A stretch of DNA of 54,656 nucleotides, taken from the NCBI GenBank assembly GCA_030654015.1, contig JAURYI010000080.1, positions 1-54,656 of the forward strand, written 5' to 3'. The translations under genes were made by a program, and so were the position numbers. The DNA is from Methylococcales bacterium. Its GTDB lineage: Bacteria; Pseudomonadota; Gammaproteobacteria; Methylococcales; Methylomonadaceae. A model generated the notes under the pieces. That model ran no database searches. It saw only the letters and a program-made list of their open reading frames with translations, and had not been told where the DNA came from. Positions 18,053 through 26,500 of this stretch are shown here, piece after piece (the first letter of the stretch is position 1; every line of letters starts with the position of its first letter).

Positions 18053-18433
18053 TTAAGGATATACTTTAGGCGGAACATTCAACACTGCACCTTCTGCCTG
18101 AATACATTTCACATTGCCAAGAACAGCCCAAACGTCTGATTCTACAGTGACTTCATCTAGCATCACATTGCCATTCCCTTTCTTTAAGGCTTTATCTACT
18201 GCCATTTCTAAATTTGGAATTTTATTAAGGAATGGATATTGATTCAGCAAGAAAAAGCTGCAATCTTCACCTGAGAATCTTCTTGCCGCACTGGCATCAA
18301 GTTTTGAAACTTGAGTTAAATCAATATTTTTTGTAGAAACAATAGAAAGGTCGGCGACTCGGTGTGAACAGCCACTTAACAGGAATACGGTCGTAATGGC
18401 TAAAAAACCAAGTGATTTATTTATTTGTGTCAT
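18053..18433 (-). CDS. Small outer-membrane-type lipoprotein (paralogue B)
   Basis: This 126-residue predicted lipoprotein has a signal peptide ending in lipobox LLSGC (Cys at about 22). The start is the ATG at 18433, with GGAG six bases upstream. The mature part contains FSGEDCSFF, a helix MAVDKALKKG and a closing VKCIQAEG. The same layout (GEDC ... DxALxxAL ... CxxVxG) occurs in the adjacent gene upstream, so the two are a tandem paralogous pair. The pattern recalls TRL-like or related small lipoprotein families, but I cannot name it firmly. It overlaps the upstream paralogue by 17 bases in another frame. Confidence 0.75.
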   Translation of the reverse strand: MTQINKSLGFLAITTVFLLSGCSHRVADLSIVSTKNIDLTQVSKLDASAARRFSGEDCSFFLLNQYPFLNKIPNLEMAVDKALKKGNGNVMLDEVTVESDVWAVLGNVKCIQAEGAVLNVPPKVYP

Positions 18434-18779
18434 GTGCGACTCCATTGACTCTCCAGCAATCCTGAGTATAAAAAGGACGTAATAAGTTAAACCAACTATG
18501 CTCTACCTCTGCATTTAACAACAAATTGGCGTGCGATGAATTGAGTGCATTATCTAAGGCTTGGTCAAGCGTTGCATTACCATCACCATTTAATCCAATA
18601 CCCAGCACTCTATTTTGACAGTCTTCACCTCTGGTATTGCCTTTCACCATCTCTCTGGTTACTTTGATATTTGAGGTATCGACATTTTTTCCAGAAAGGG
18701 CAGTAAATTCGGAGCGTGTCGAGGTCGCACACCCACTAAGAACAGCTAAAATAAGATAAGACAAGATTATTATTTTCAT
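18417..18779 (-). CDS. Small outer-membrane-type lipoprotein (paralogue A)
   Basis: This 120-residue predicted lipoprotein has signal peptide MKIIILSYLILAVLSGC with lipobox VLSGC. The mature domain shows RGEDCQNRVLGIG, LDQALDNAL and a C-terminal DCWRVNGVA. The conserved cysteines in GEDC and near the C-terminus match those in the downstream paralogue and may form a disulfide in the periplasm. An earlier TTG two codons upstream is less likely than this ATG. No function can be assigned. The lipobox predicts a lipid anchor, and Ala at +2 favours the outer membrane. Confidence 0.75.
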   Translation of the reverse strand: MKIIILSYLILAVLSGCATSTRSEFTALSGKNVDTSNIKVTREMVKGNTRGEDCQNRVLGIGLNGDGNATLDQALDNALNSSHANLLLNAEVEHSWFNLLRPFYTQDCWRVNGVAHDTNK

Positions 18780-18892
18780 AATCAACCGTTTTTAAAGTTG
18801 TAACAAAATACTGACGCTCAAAAAGGCTGTTTTCTTCCTGCCATGTCAATAAACGAAGTGTTAAGTTTTGTTAAACATAACGGTGTTGAAGT

Positions 18893-18928
18893 GTAGTGCT
18901 ATTCTTAACCAAAGCAAGTAAGCACTAC
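18893..18928. other. Inverted repeat GTAGTGCT / AGCACTAC
   Basis: An 8-base perfect inverted repeat with a 20-base spacer lies between the TIGR04073-like gene and the lipoprotein pair, both on the minus strand. It could be a weak terminator for the former or an operator for the latter. No T-tract is present. Confidence 0.35.
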
Positions 18929-18990
18929 AGAATAAAGGCGATTTTTGACAAAAAATACAAAACTATGACTGGTATGACTGGAAAGCTACA

Positions 18991-19437
18991 TTAATCATCA
19001 TCCAAACGAAACACCTGACCGTAAGTGGTGGTTTCATCAAAATCTTCCCAGATATACTGAGGTTGAATAATCGGCTTGGTTGCCAGTGGTGCGGTGACTA
19101 AGTCGGCGACACCCGATGTTAAGCGACTAAGACCGTGTAACGTGCCTTCCATTGTGCCGCCAATAATGCCAAACACGATATTACTGCCTTCGGCGTTGGT
19201 GTCATTGATAATACTTTTAGGCACTTCCAGCCAAGAAGTTGCGACATTAGTGATGCCATTTTTAGCTTTATCACCGACTTTTTCACCATAACTTCTTTGC
19301 CGTGGTTGCTGTTGATAGTGTTGTTTGGTCTGTTGGTATTGTGGTTGGTATAGTTCATCCGCCAACACAGCCGATGAGTAAACAAGCGATAAACCTGTCA
19401 ACACACCAGCAGCAAAAAAACGATGGAAGGTATTCAT
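18991..19437 (-). CDS. Exosortase system-associated protein, TIGR04073-like
   Basis: This 148-residue exported protein has a signal peptide ending near AVLADE (about residue 27), a Gln/Tyr-rich linker and then the TIGR04073-type core: KAKNGITNVATSWLEVPKSI, GIIGGTMEGTLHGLSRLTSGVADLVTAPL and a Pro-rich tail. Members of that family co-occur with PEP-CTERM/exosortase systems, but their function is unknown and no exosortase lies in this window. The start at 19437 has a GAG-type ribosome site 7 bases upstream. The longer frame from 19455 would put an unneeded six residues before the signal peptide. Confidence 0.78.
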   Translation of the reverse strand: MNTFHRFFAAGVLTGLSLVYSSAVLADELYQPQYQQTKQHYQQQPRQRSYGEKVGDKAKNGITNVATSWLEVPKSIINDTNAEGSNIVFGIIGGTMEGTLHGLSRLTSGVADLVTAPLATKPIIQPQYIWEDFDETTTYGQVFRLDDD

Positions 19438-19487
19438 GATAAATCTCGCTGTCAATGTTAATTAATAAATTGAGTATAGCAGAGCTA

Positions 19488-21776
19488 TTATTTTTGTTTG
19501 CCTAATGCCTTGGCAAACACATTGCCCATCGTACCTTGTTGAGGTACTGATGGTTTGGCTTGTTTGTTTATCGTTTGCCGTGCGGGGCGTGCGGGTTTAA
19601 TAATGTCGCTGGCATCGACCGTACTTTTCATGGATAAGGCAATGCGTTTGCGTTCAACATCAATTTCCATCACCGTGACTTTGACCATATCGCCTGTTTT
19701 CACTGCATCTCTGGGGTCTTTGATAAACGTGTCTGATAAATGCGAAATATGCACCAAACCATCCTGATGCACGCCAATATCGACAAACGCCCCGAAGTTT
19801 GCCACGTTAGTGACCACGCCCGCTAATTTCATCCCGACTTTTAAATCGCTGATTTTTTCAATACCCGCCTGAAATTCCACGCTTTTAAATTCAGGGCGCG
19901 GATCACGACCGGGTTTTTCCAATTCTTGCAATATATCTGTGACCGTCGGCAAACCAAATTGTTCATTGGTAAAATTGGCAGGATTCAGCTGACGCAAAAA
20001 TTGACTTTGCCCGATTAAATCACGGATAGATTTGCTGGTCTGGCTGATAATCGCTTCCACCACAGGATAGGCTTCGGGATGCACGGCGGACGCATCCAGC
20101 GGATTATCGCCATTCATCACCCGCAAAAAGCCTGCCGCCTGTTCGTAGGCTTTATCACCCAAACGCGGGACTTTTTTCAGTTGCTTGCGATTTTTAAACG
20201 CGCCGTGTTCATTACGAAACGCGACAATATTTTCACTGACACTGGCTGATAAACCCGATACTTGTTTTAACAACGCCACCGAAGCGGTATTGACATCGAC
20301 ACCGACCGCGTTCACGCAGTCTTCAACAACGGCATCCAAGCCACGCGCCAGCTGTACTTGATTAACATCGTGCTGATATTGCCCTACGCCTATGGATTTT
20401 GGCTCAATTTTTACCAGTTCGGCTAATGGGTCTTGCAAGCGGCGGGCGATAGACACCGCGCCACGCAACGATACATCTAACTCAGGAAATTCTTTCGCCG
20501 CCAATTCAGAAGCCGAATACACCGACGCGCCCGCTTCGGATACGGTGATTTTAGTGAATTTCAAATCAGCATATTGTTTCATTACATCGGCAACCAGCGT
20601 GTCAGTTTCGCGTGAACCTGTGCCATTGCCGATACTGACTAACTGCACTTGATGCTGTTTAATCAATTTTGCCAGTGTGGCAATCGACTCGCTCCATTGT
20701 TGACGCGGAGGGTGCGGATAAATGGTCGTGGTATCGAGCAGTTTGCCTGTGGCATCTACGATGGCGACTTTCACACCTGTCCGAATTCCGGGGTCTAAAC
20801 CCATTGTAGTTTTTGCCCCCGCAGGCGCGGCTAATAATAAATCTTTAAGATTACTGGCAAATACACGGATAGATTCCAGTTCTGCCGCTTCACGCAATTT
20901 GAGTTTTAAATCCACATCAATGCGGGTGAATAATTTAATTTTCCACGCTAACCGCGCCGTTTCCGCCAACCACGCATCGGCAGGTTTACTGGTGTCGGTA
21001 ATGTGCAGATGCCGATTAACCACTTGAGCGCATTGTTCATGCGCAACCTGTTCATCAGCGGCAGGTTTTAGCGTGAGTTGTAATAAATCTTCATTACGTC
21101 CGCGCAATAATGCCAAGGCACGATGTGAAGGGATTTTATGTATCGCCTCCGAGTAATCAAAATAATCTTTGAATTTAGCGGCTTCGGCTTCTTTACCTGT
21201 CACCACAGTGGCATGAACAATGCCCTGTTGCCAGATACGTTCGCGCAATTCGGTCAATACGTCGGCACTTTCGGCGACTTGTTCCATGATGATTTGCCGC
21301 GCCCCTTCCAACGCGTCGGCGGTAGTGAGTATGCCTTTTTCGGCATCAATGAACTGCGCGGCGAATTGTTCAGGTAGTAAAGTACGGTCGGCTAACAGGC
21401 TATCAGCAAGCGGTTGTAATCCAGCTTCTCTGGCAATCTGCGCTTTAGTGCGACGTTTGGGTTTGTACGGTAAATACAAATCTTCCAACAACGTTTTAGT
21501 ATCCGCATCGTTAATAGCTTGTGCCAATTCAGGCGTAAGTTTGCCTTGACTGTCAATGCTGTTTAACACGGTGTTACGGCGGTCATTGAGTTCACGCAAA
21601 TAAATTAAACGTTCCGCCAAAAAGCGCAGTTGGGTATCGTCTAAATTCCCCGTGACTTCCTTGCGATAACGGGCAATAAACGGCACAGTCGCGCCTTCAT
21701 CGAGCAGTGCAACCGTGGCACTGACTTGTTGCGGTCTAACCGCTAATTCTTGGGCAATACGGGCAATAACATCCAT
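19488..21776 (-). CDS. tex: Tex, RNA-binding transcription accessory protein
   Basis: The 762-residue protein is collinear with the Tex family (usual length 770-780). It has the N-terminal helical Tex domain, a YqgF/RNase H-like domain beginning [19 protein letters not shown] (about 325-343), a helix-hairpin-helix segment ([24 protein letters not shown]) and a C-terminal S1 RNA-binding domain ([21 protein letters not shown], about 650-720). Tex is a cytoplasmic nucleic-acid-binding protein linked to transcription and stress tolerance. It appears monocistronic here. Confidence 0.96.
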   Translation of the reverse strand: MDVIARIAQELAVRPQQVSATVALLDEGATVPFIARYRKEVTGNLDDTQLRFLAERLIYLRELNDRRNTVLNSIDSQGKLTPELAQAINDADTKTLLEDLYLPYKPKRRTKAQIAREAGLQPLADSLLADRTLLPEQFAAQFIDAEKGILTTADALEGARQIIMEQVAESADVLTELRERIWQQGIVHATVVTGKEAEAAKFKDYFDYSEAIHKIPSHRALALLRGRNEDLLQLTLKPAADEQVAHEQCAQVVNRHLHITDTSKPADAWLAETARLAWKIKLFTRIDVDLKLKLREAAELESIRVFASNLKDLLLAAPAGAKTTMGLDPGIRTGVKVAIVDATGKLLDTTTIYPHPPRQQWSESIATLAKLIKQHQVQLVSIGNGTGSRETDTLVADVMKQYADLKFTKITVSEAGASVYSASELAAKEFPELDVSLRGAVSIARRLQDPLAELVKIEPKSIGVGQYQHDVNQVQLARGLDAVVEDCVNAVGVDVNTASVALLKQVSGLSASVSENIVAFRNEHGAFKNRKQLKKVPRLGDKAYEQAAGFLRVMNGDNPLDASAVHPEAYPVVEAIISQTSKSIRDLIGQSQFLRQLNPANFTNEQFGLPTVTDILQELEKPGRDPRPEFKSVEFQAGIEKISDLKVGMKLAGVVTNVANFGAFVDIGVHQDGLVHISHLSDTFIKDPRDAVKTGDMVKVTVMEIDVERKRIALSMKSTVDASDIIKPARPARQTINKQAKPSVPQQGTMGNVFAKALGKQK

Positions 21777-22020
21777 TGGTTTACTTTTATGAGCAGTTGA
21801 TAACTGAGCTATTGTAGCGGCTGGATGCTTTTACTGCCATTGACTAATCTGCACAAATGCCAAAGCGAATGGGTTAATCCTTAATAAATCTATATTTTTG
21901 CTACCGATAGGCAAAAAAATCATAAGCGATTTATATCTTAAATGTGTTATATAGTAGCATTTGGTAATATACTGTCAGCTATTCACTCATTGTAGTATTA
22001 TTTTTAAGCGAGCAACTATC

Positions 22021-22452
22021 TTGGAAAACTTTACACCTATTTCAGCATTAGCAGGCGGGGCGTTGATTGGACTCAGCGTCACTGTATTTTTATTATTTAA
22101 CGGGCGCATTGCAGGGGTGAGCGGCATTTTAAACGGCGTGTTTTTTGCGGCGAAAAATGACCGCCTATGGCGGTGGTTATTTTTGCTGGGCTTGGTGCTG
22201 GGGGCATGGCTGTTTAATATGGGGTTGCCTGATTTTAATGTGCCACGACAAAACTACCCGTTGCCATTACTGATTATCGGCGGTTTTTTGGTGGGCTTCG
22301 GCGCACGCTTAGCCAATGGTTGTATCAGCGGACATGGTGTGTGTGGTCTGGCTAATCTATCGGCACGCTCTTTGGTGGCAACGGGTGCGTTTATGCTTTC
22401 AGGTATGCTGACTGTGTATGTTATTCGTCATGTATTGGAGCTTGCGGCATGA
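22021..22452 (+). CDS. YeeE/YedE family half-transporter, first subunit
   Basis: The 143-residue membrane protein has four hydrophobic segments. It carries the family motif GFGARLANGCISGHGVCGL (about 97-115), whose cysteine is the conserved substrate-path residue in YeeE (thiosulfate import in E. coli). It is one half of a split transporter whose partner follows with a 4-base overlap (ATGA). The most likely start is TTG at 22021, preceded by AAGCGAG 8 bases upstream. The frame runs back to 21961, but those residues are not membrane-like. The substrate is likely a reduced sulfur species, inferred from family only. Confidence 0.85.
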   Translation: MENFTPISALAGGALIGLSVTVFLLFNGRIAGVSGILNGVFFAAKNDRLWRWLFLLGLVLGAWLFNMGLPDFNVPRQNYPLPLLIIGGFLVGFGARLANGCISGHGVCGLANLSARSLVATGAFMLSGMLTVYVIRHVLELAA

Positions 22453-22871
22453 AAACGAATATTATTGCGTTGTTATCAGGTATTATTTTCGGCATCGGCT
22501 TATCGTTGTCACAGATGATTAACCCTAATAAGGTACTGAATTTTTTGGATATTACAGGTGATCGTTTTGATCCTAGTTTGATTTTTGTGATGGTCGGTGC
22601 ATTATCAGTAGCAATGGTATCGTTTAAATGGATACGCAAATTGTCTGTGCCGTTATTCGGTCAGCATTTTCAACTGGCTAAAAATACCATTATTGATAAG
22701 CCGCTTATTATAGGTGGAGTTATTTTTGGTATCGGCTGGGGGATGACTGGCTACTGCCCAGGCCCTGTCGTGGCTGGTTTAGGTTTATTTTCACTGGAAT
22801 CCGTGATTGTGATTGCCGCTATTTGTGTGGGCTTTTTTGCGTATAATGCCCTATTTGAACGCAACCACTAA
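22449..22871 (+). CDS. YeeE/YedE family half-transporter, second subunit (DUF6691-like)
   Basis: The 140-residue membrane protein has an N-terminal block GIIFGIGLSLSQMINPNKVLNFLDITG and a C-terminal GWGMTGYCPGPVVAGLG, the hallmark second cysteine motif of the split YeeE/YedE transporters. It overlaps the first subunit by ATGA, so the two are made together and probably form one channel. Such pairs are frequent in sulfur-oxidising and methane-oxidising gammaproteobacteria, sometimes beside rhodanese or persulfide dioxygenase genes. None is present here. Confidence 0.87.
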   Translation: MKTNIIALLSGIIFGIGLSLSQMINPNKVLNFLDITGDRFDPSLIFVMVGALSVAMVSFKWIRKLSVPLFGQHFQLAKNTIIDKPLIIGGVIFGIGWGMTGYCPGPVVAGLGLFSLESVIVIAAICVGFFAYNALFERNH

Positions 22872-22886
22872 CACACGCTAACAATT

Positions 22887-23240
22887 ATGAGCTTATTACT
22901 ATTTTCTCTGCGCGGTGTTCCTGATGATGAAGCAGATGAAATACGCGACTTGCTCACTGAACAGGATATTGATTTTTATGAAACCCCCGCTGGTAATTGG
23001 GGGGTTTCCATGCCTGCTTTTTGGCTAAGGGATGAGTCTGAATTAGCAACCGCCCAAGCCTTGTTAAATACCTATCAGCAACAGCGTACTATCACACAAC
23101 GTGAACTGTATTTACAAACCAAACCCAAAACCCTGTGGCAAGCCTTTATAGAAAGACCGTTGTTATACTTCGTTTATTTTCTGGCAATGGCGTTAGTGCT
23201 TTACGCCTCCGTTCGTTTACTGTTTGAATTTGGTTTGTAA
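22887..23240 (+). CDS. DUF6164 family small membrane protein
   Basis: The 117-residue protein has a cytoplasmic N-terminal part (LLLFSLRGVPDDEADEIRDLL...) resembling a small ferredoxin-like fold with the motif YETPAGNWGVSMPAFWL, and one membrane helix near the C-terminus (about 91-111). The family is widespread in gammaproteobacteria and has no known function. It follows the transporter pair by 15 bases and is probably in the same transcript. Confidence 0.8.
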   Translation: MSLLLFSLRGVPDDEADEIRDLLTEQDIDFYETPAGNWGVSMPAFWLRDESELATAQALLNTYQQQRTITQRELYLQTKPKTLWQAFIERPLLYFVYFLAMALVLYASVRLLFEFGL

Positions 23241-23425
23241 TGGGATTCCCAAAAATATTTTTTATCGACTAAAATTTTGTATGTCTAACCCTTTTCAATA
23301 AGAACATCGTACAATATCTCATACTACGCATTCAGTGCTTTTGCAAGTTTACTCAATATGTGTTTTTTAGCGCGTTGTTTGCTTTGTTTTTAAGCCGCCA
23401 AACGATCAAACAGGGGAACAAAAAT

Positions 23426-24190
23426 ATGAAAAAAAATAAATTACCGTCAATCGTATTGCTATGCGTCAGTGTCGGCTGTATTGCAAACATGAGTGTCGTT
23501 TCCGCTACTGAAACTGCACCGCAAAAAAAAGCCGTCACCAAAAATGTAACCGTTCAAAAAAAAATTAAGCCCGTACCGAATCGTAAAATAACCGAGCGCG
23601 ATATTACTGAATGCACACGAATACTGAGCAAAGCCACGAAATTAGAAAATGACAGACTGTCGCAAAAAGAAATGCTCGCCATAGCCGCTAATAATACCAA
23701 AATAAGCCAACACCTGAAAAAACCTGCCGACGTACAATTGTTTGCTTCCGATGATCCCGCCGCTATCGCCCATTTAACAGGAAAAACCATCGTTCCGCCC
23801 CCTGCCCCTGTTCTCAAACACACCGCTAAAGCAACAAAAATACCACCTATAGCAAGCACAACGGCTAAACCCATCGCAAAATCAACAGTACACAGCGTGT
23901 CTAAAACCGACCCCAAAGTGTTCTCTGCGGACGCACCTAAAGCTGTCGCATCACATAGCAAGCCTGCAACGGCTAAATTAACGGTAAATCCTGCTGCTAC
24001 TAAAACGACAACGCCACCTGCACAGGCAACTCGCTCACAACCGCATATTGAATTATTTGCACCCAATACTGCTGCCGATTTAGATCACTTAGAAGGCAGG
24101 TCTGCCAGTCTGGAAGTGATTCAAAAACCCACATCTGCGGACAAATCTGCAACGGCGCATTCAAAAACTAAAGCAAAAAAACAGCTGTAA
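23426..24190 (+). CDS. Secreted Ala/Thr/Lys/Pro-rich protein with a twice-repeated motif
   Basis: This 254-residue protein has no recognised family. It starts at the ATG at 23426 after GGGGA. A signal peptide ends near SATETA (about 27). The N-terminal third has a short ordered segment ITECTRILSKATKLENDRLSQ, and the rest is low-complexity, rich in Ala, Thr, Lys and Pro. Two similar 18-residue units stand out: VQLFASDDPAAIAHLTGK (about 104-121) and IELFAPNTAADLDHLEGR (about 205-222), separated by disordered linker. The look is of a periplasmic or surface protein with two short binding motifs. The codon pattern matches its neighbours, so there is no sign of recent transfer. Confidence 0.7.
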   Translation: MKKNKLPSIVLLCVSVGCIANMSVVSATETAPQKKAVTKNVTVQKKIKPVPNRKITERDITECTRILSKATKLENDRLSQKEMLAIAANNTKISQHLKKPADVQLFASDDPAAIAHLTGKTIVPPPAPVLKHTAKATKIPPIASTTAKPIAKSTVHSVSKTDPKVFSADAPKAVASHSKPATAKLTVNPAATKTTTPPAQATRSQPHIELFAPNTAADLDHLEGRSASLEVIQKPTSADKSATAHSKTKAKKQL

Positions 24191-24268
24191 CATACCGCTG
24201 ACTACCTCCCTGTTGCTGTGCAAAAGCACAGCACACCCTGCTCCCACCTACACTACTTCGATTATAAA

Positions 24269-26413
24269 ATGCAAGCCTACAAAGCCCTGCTTCCGCTCTG
24301 TGTATCGCTGATTATTTTAGTTCCGCACCGCGCGTGGACAGCAACCACACTTAATAATCCTTACACCGAAGACGAAGGCAATCTCTCCGTATTATATGAA
24401 TCGTTTACTGAACGACCCAAACACTTAGAACCTGCCGCCGCTTACAGTTCCAACGAATATGCCATTATCGGACAGATTTACGAACCGCCATTTCAATACC
24501 ATTATTTGAAACGACCCTATCAATTAGTGCCGCTCACCGCCACTAAAATGCCTGATATTCAATATTTGAACGCCAAAGGCGAACCGCTGGGAGAGCCTGT
24601 AAAAGACAGTGATATTGCGTTTACTGATTACATCATCAACATTAAACCGAATATAGCTTATCAACCTCATCCTGCATTAGCCAAAAATGCGGCGGGGGAT
24701 TACGCTTATCATCAACTCAGCCCCGCACAAATACAGCCGCTGCACACCTTAGCCGACTTTAAAGACACAGGCTCACGCGAACTGACCGCTGATGATTACG
24801 TTTATCAAATCAAACGCTTAGCCTATCCTAAACTGCAATCACCGATTGCCGAACTGATGAAAAATTACATCGTCGGCTTTGATGAGTTTGCCAAACAACT
24901 GGCAAACCAACCCAAAACCGCGCTGAAAACACAGCCGCTGACAGGTGCGCAAGCAGTAGATCGCTATACCTATCGAGTGCGTATTAAAGGCAAATACCCG
25001 CAATTTATCTTCTGGCTGGCAATGCCGTTTTTTGCACCGATGCCATGGGAAGCCGATGCGTTTTACGATCAGGCGGGATTAGCCGATAAAAATATTGCCC
25101 TAGACTGGTTTCCGATTGGCACGGGCGCGTATTTATTAGCCGAAAACAATCCCAATCGGCGCATGATTTTGTTAAAAAATCCGCTGTTTCATGGTGAAGT
25201 TTATCCCAGTGAAGGCGAAGCTGATGACATTGCTAAAGGTTTATTAACAGACGCAGGAAAACCGCTACCCTTTATCGACAAAGTGGTTTTTATGCTGGAA
25301 AAAGAAACCATTCCCTATTGGACTAAGTTTTTACAAGGCTATTATGATTTATCAGGCATTGCCTCGGACAGTTTCGATCAGGCAATCCAATTTACAGGCA
25401 GTGGCGGCGCACGACTCACCGACACTATGCAGGAAAAAGGCATTCAATTACAAACTGCGGTGACCACCTCTACCTATTATCTCGGCTTTAATATGCAGGA
25501 TGCCGTCATCGGTGGCAACAGCGACACTACCCGAAAATTGCGTCAGGCTATCGCCATTGCCGTTGATATTGAAGAATATATTGCCATTTTTATGAATGGT
25601 CGTGGCGTGGCGGCTCAAGGTGTGTTACCGCCCAGTATTTATGGTTTTGCAGACGGTAAAGAAGGCATCAATCCCTACGTTTATGACTGGAAAGACGGCA
25701 AAGCGCAGCGTAAAAACATCGCTGAAGCCAAACAACTGATGACCGAAGCAGGTTATGAAAACGGTATCGACCCCAAAACCAAAGAGCCAATGATTTTGTA
25801 TTTTGATACCACCGCTGTCAATGTTGACGATAAGCCGCGCATGAACTGGTATCGTAAACAATTTGAAAAGTTAGGTATTAAGCTAGTGGTGCGTGCCACT
25901 GATTACAATCGGTTTCAAGAAAAACTCCGCATTGGTAATGCGCAACTGTTCTTTTTAGGCTGGAATGCAGATTACCCAGACCCCGAAAACTTCTTATTCT
26001 TATTTTATGGCCCGCATTCCAAAGTGAAATTCAGCGGCGAAAATTCCAGCAATTATCAGAATCCAGAATTTGACCGACTATTTGAACAAATGCGCAATAT
26101 GGACAATGGTGAACAACGTTACCAATTAATTCAGCAATTACAAGAAGTTGCGCGTCATGATGCACCGTGGTTATTTGGTTTTCATCCCAAAAACTTTGCG
26201 CTGTTTCATAGCTGGTATAAAAATATCAAGCCTAATTTGATGGCGAATAATCAGCTCAAATACACGCGCATAGACACGGCATTGCGAACAGAAAAAAGAC
26301 AGGAATGGAATCAGCCGATATTTTGGCCATTATTGCTGGGTGTTGCGGGACTGGGATTGATATTGATGCCTGCGGTTAAAGCGTATCGCCGCCGTACACA
26401 TAAAACTGGCTAA
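24269..26413 (+). CDS. Oligopeptide-type extracellular solute-binding protein with C-terminal membrane anchor
   Basis: This 714-residue family 5 solute-binding protein is of the DppA/OppA type. A signal peptide (about 1-26, MQAYKALLPLCVSL...) precedes the two-lobed fold, with typical blocks WFPIGTGAYLL, LGFNMQDAV, LRQAIAIAVDIEEY and FLGWNADYPDPENFLFLFY. It is longer than ordinary family members (about 530), with an extended N-terminal lobe. It ends in a membrane helix PLLLGVAGLGLILMPAV followed by an RRRTHK positive cluster, so it is tethered to the inner membrane and faces the periplasm. No permease or ATPase genes adjoin it. The frame opens 17 codons earlier, but the signal peptide sets the start at 24269. 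Confidence 0.88.
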   Translation: MQAYKALLPLCVSLIILVPHRAWTATTLNNPYTEDEGNLSVLYESFTERPKHLEPAAAYSSNEYAIIGQIYEPPFQYHYLKRPYQLVPLTATKMPDIQYLNAKGEPLGEPVKDSDIAFTDYIINIKPNIAYQPHPALAKNAAGDYAYHQLSPAQIQPLHTLADFKDTGSRELTADDYVYQIKRLAYPKLQSPIAELMKNYIVGFDEFAKQLANQPKTALKTQPLTGAQAVDRYTYRVRIKGKYPQFIFWLAMPFFAPMPWEADAFYDQAGLADKNIALDWFPIGTGAYLLAENNPNRRMILLKNPLFHGEVYPSEGEADDIAKGLLTDAGKPLPFIDKVVFMLEKETIPYWTKFLQGYYDLSGIASDSFDQAIQFTGSGGARLTDTMQEKGIQLQTAVTTSTYYLGFNMQDAVIGGNSDTTRKLRQAIAIAVDIEEYIAIFMNGRGVAAQGVLPPSIYGFADGKEGINPYVYDWKDGKAQRKNIAEAKQLMTEAGYENGIDPKTKEPMILYFDTTAVNVDDKPRMNWYRKQFEKLGIKLVVRATDYNRFQEKLRIGNAQLFFLGWNADYPDPENFLFLFYGPHSKVKFSGENSSNYQNPEFDRLFEQMRNMDNGEQRYQLIQQLQEVARHDAPWLFGFHPKNFALFHSWYKNIKPNLMANNQLKYTRIDTALRTEKRQEWNQPIFWPLLLGVAGLGLILMPAVKAYRRRTHKTG

Positions 26414-26463
26414 TACTGTAGAAACGATGCAGTACAACTAATATTTGCTAACTCGAAACAACA

Positions 26464-26489
26464 GCAGGTGCGGATAAATCCACACCTGC
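26464..26489. terminator. Hairpin between convergent solute-binding protein gene and mltD
   Basis: GCAGGTG...CACCTGC encloses GGAT/ATCC. The stem sits between two converging genes, 50 bases after one stop and 12 bases after the other. On the minus strand it is followed by TGTTGTTT, so it is best read as the mltD terminator, possibly bidirectional. Confidence 0.5.
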
Positions 26490-26500
26490 CACCATTACAC

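Noticed and set aside
18417-18433. Programmed frameshift joining the two lipoprotein genes
   Set aside because: Each gene has its own start, its own lipobox and a complete paralogous domain, so they are separate proteins.
18893-18928. tRNA-like or small RNA fold
   Set aside because: Only one 8-base stem is present. No anticodon or T-arm sequence and no clear promoter and terminator pair were seen.
21961-22020. N-terminal extension of the YeeE/YedE first subunit from 21961
   Set aside because: The extra residues are polar and unlike the family. The TTG at 22021 with a ribosome site fits the transporter start.
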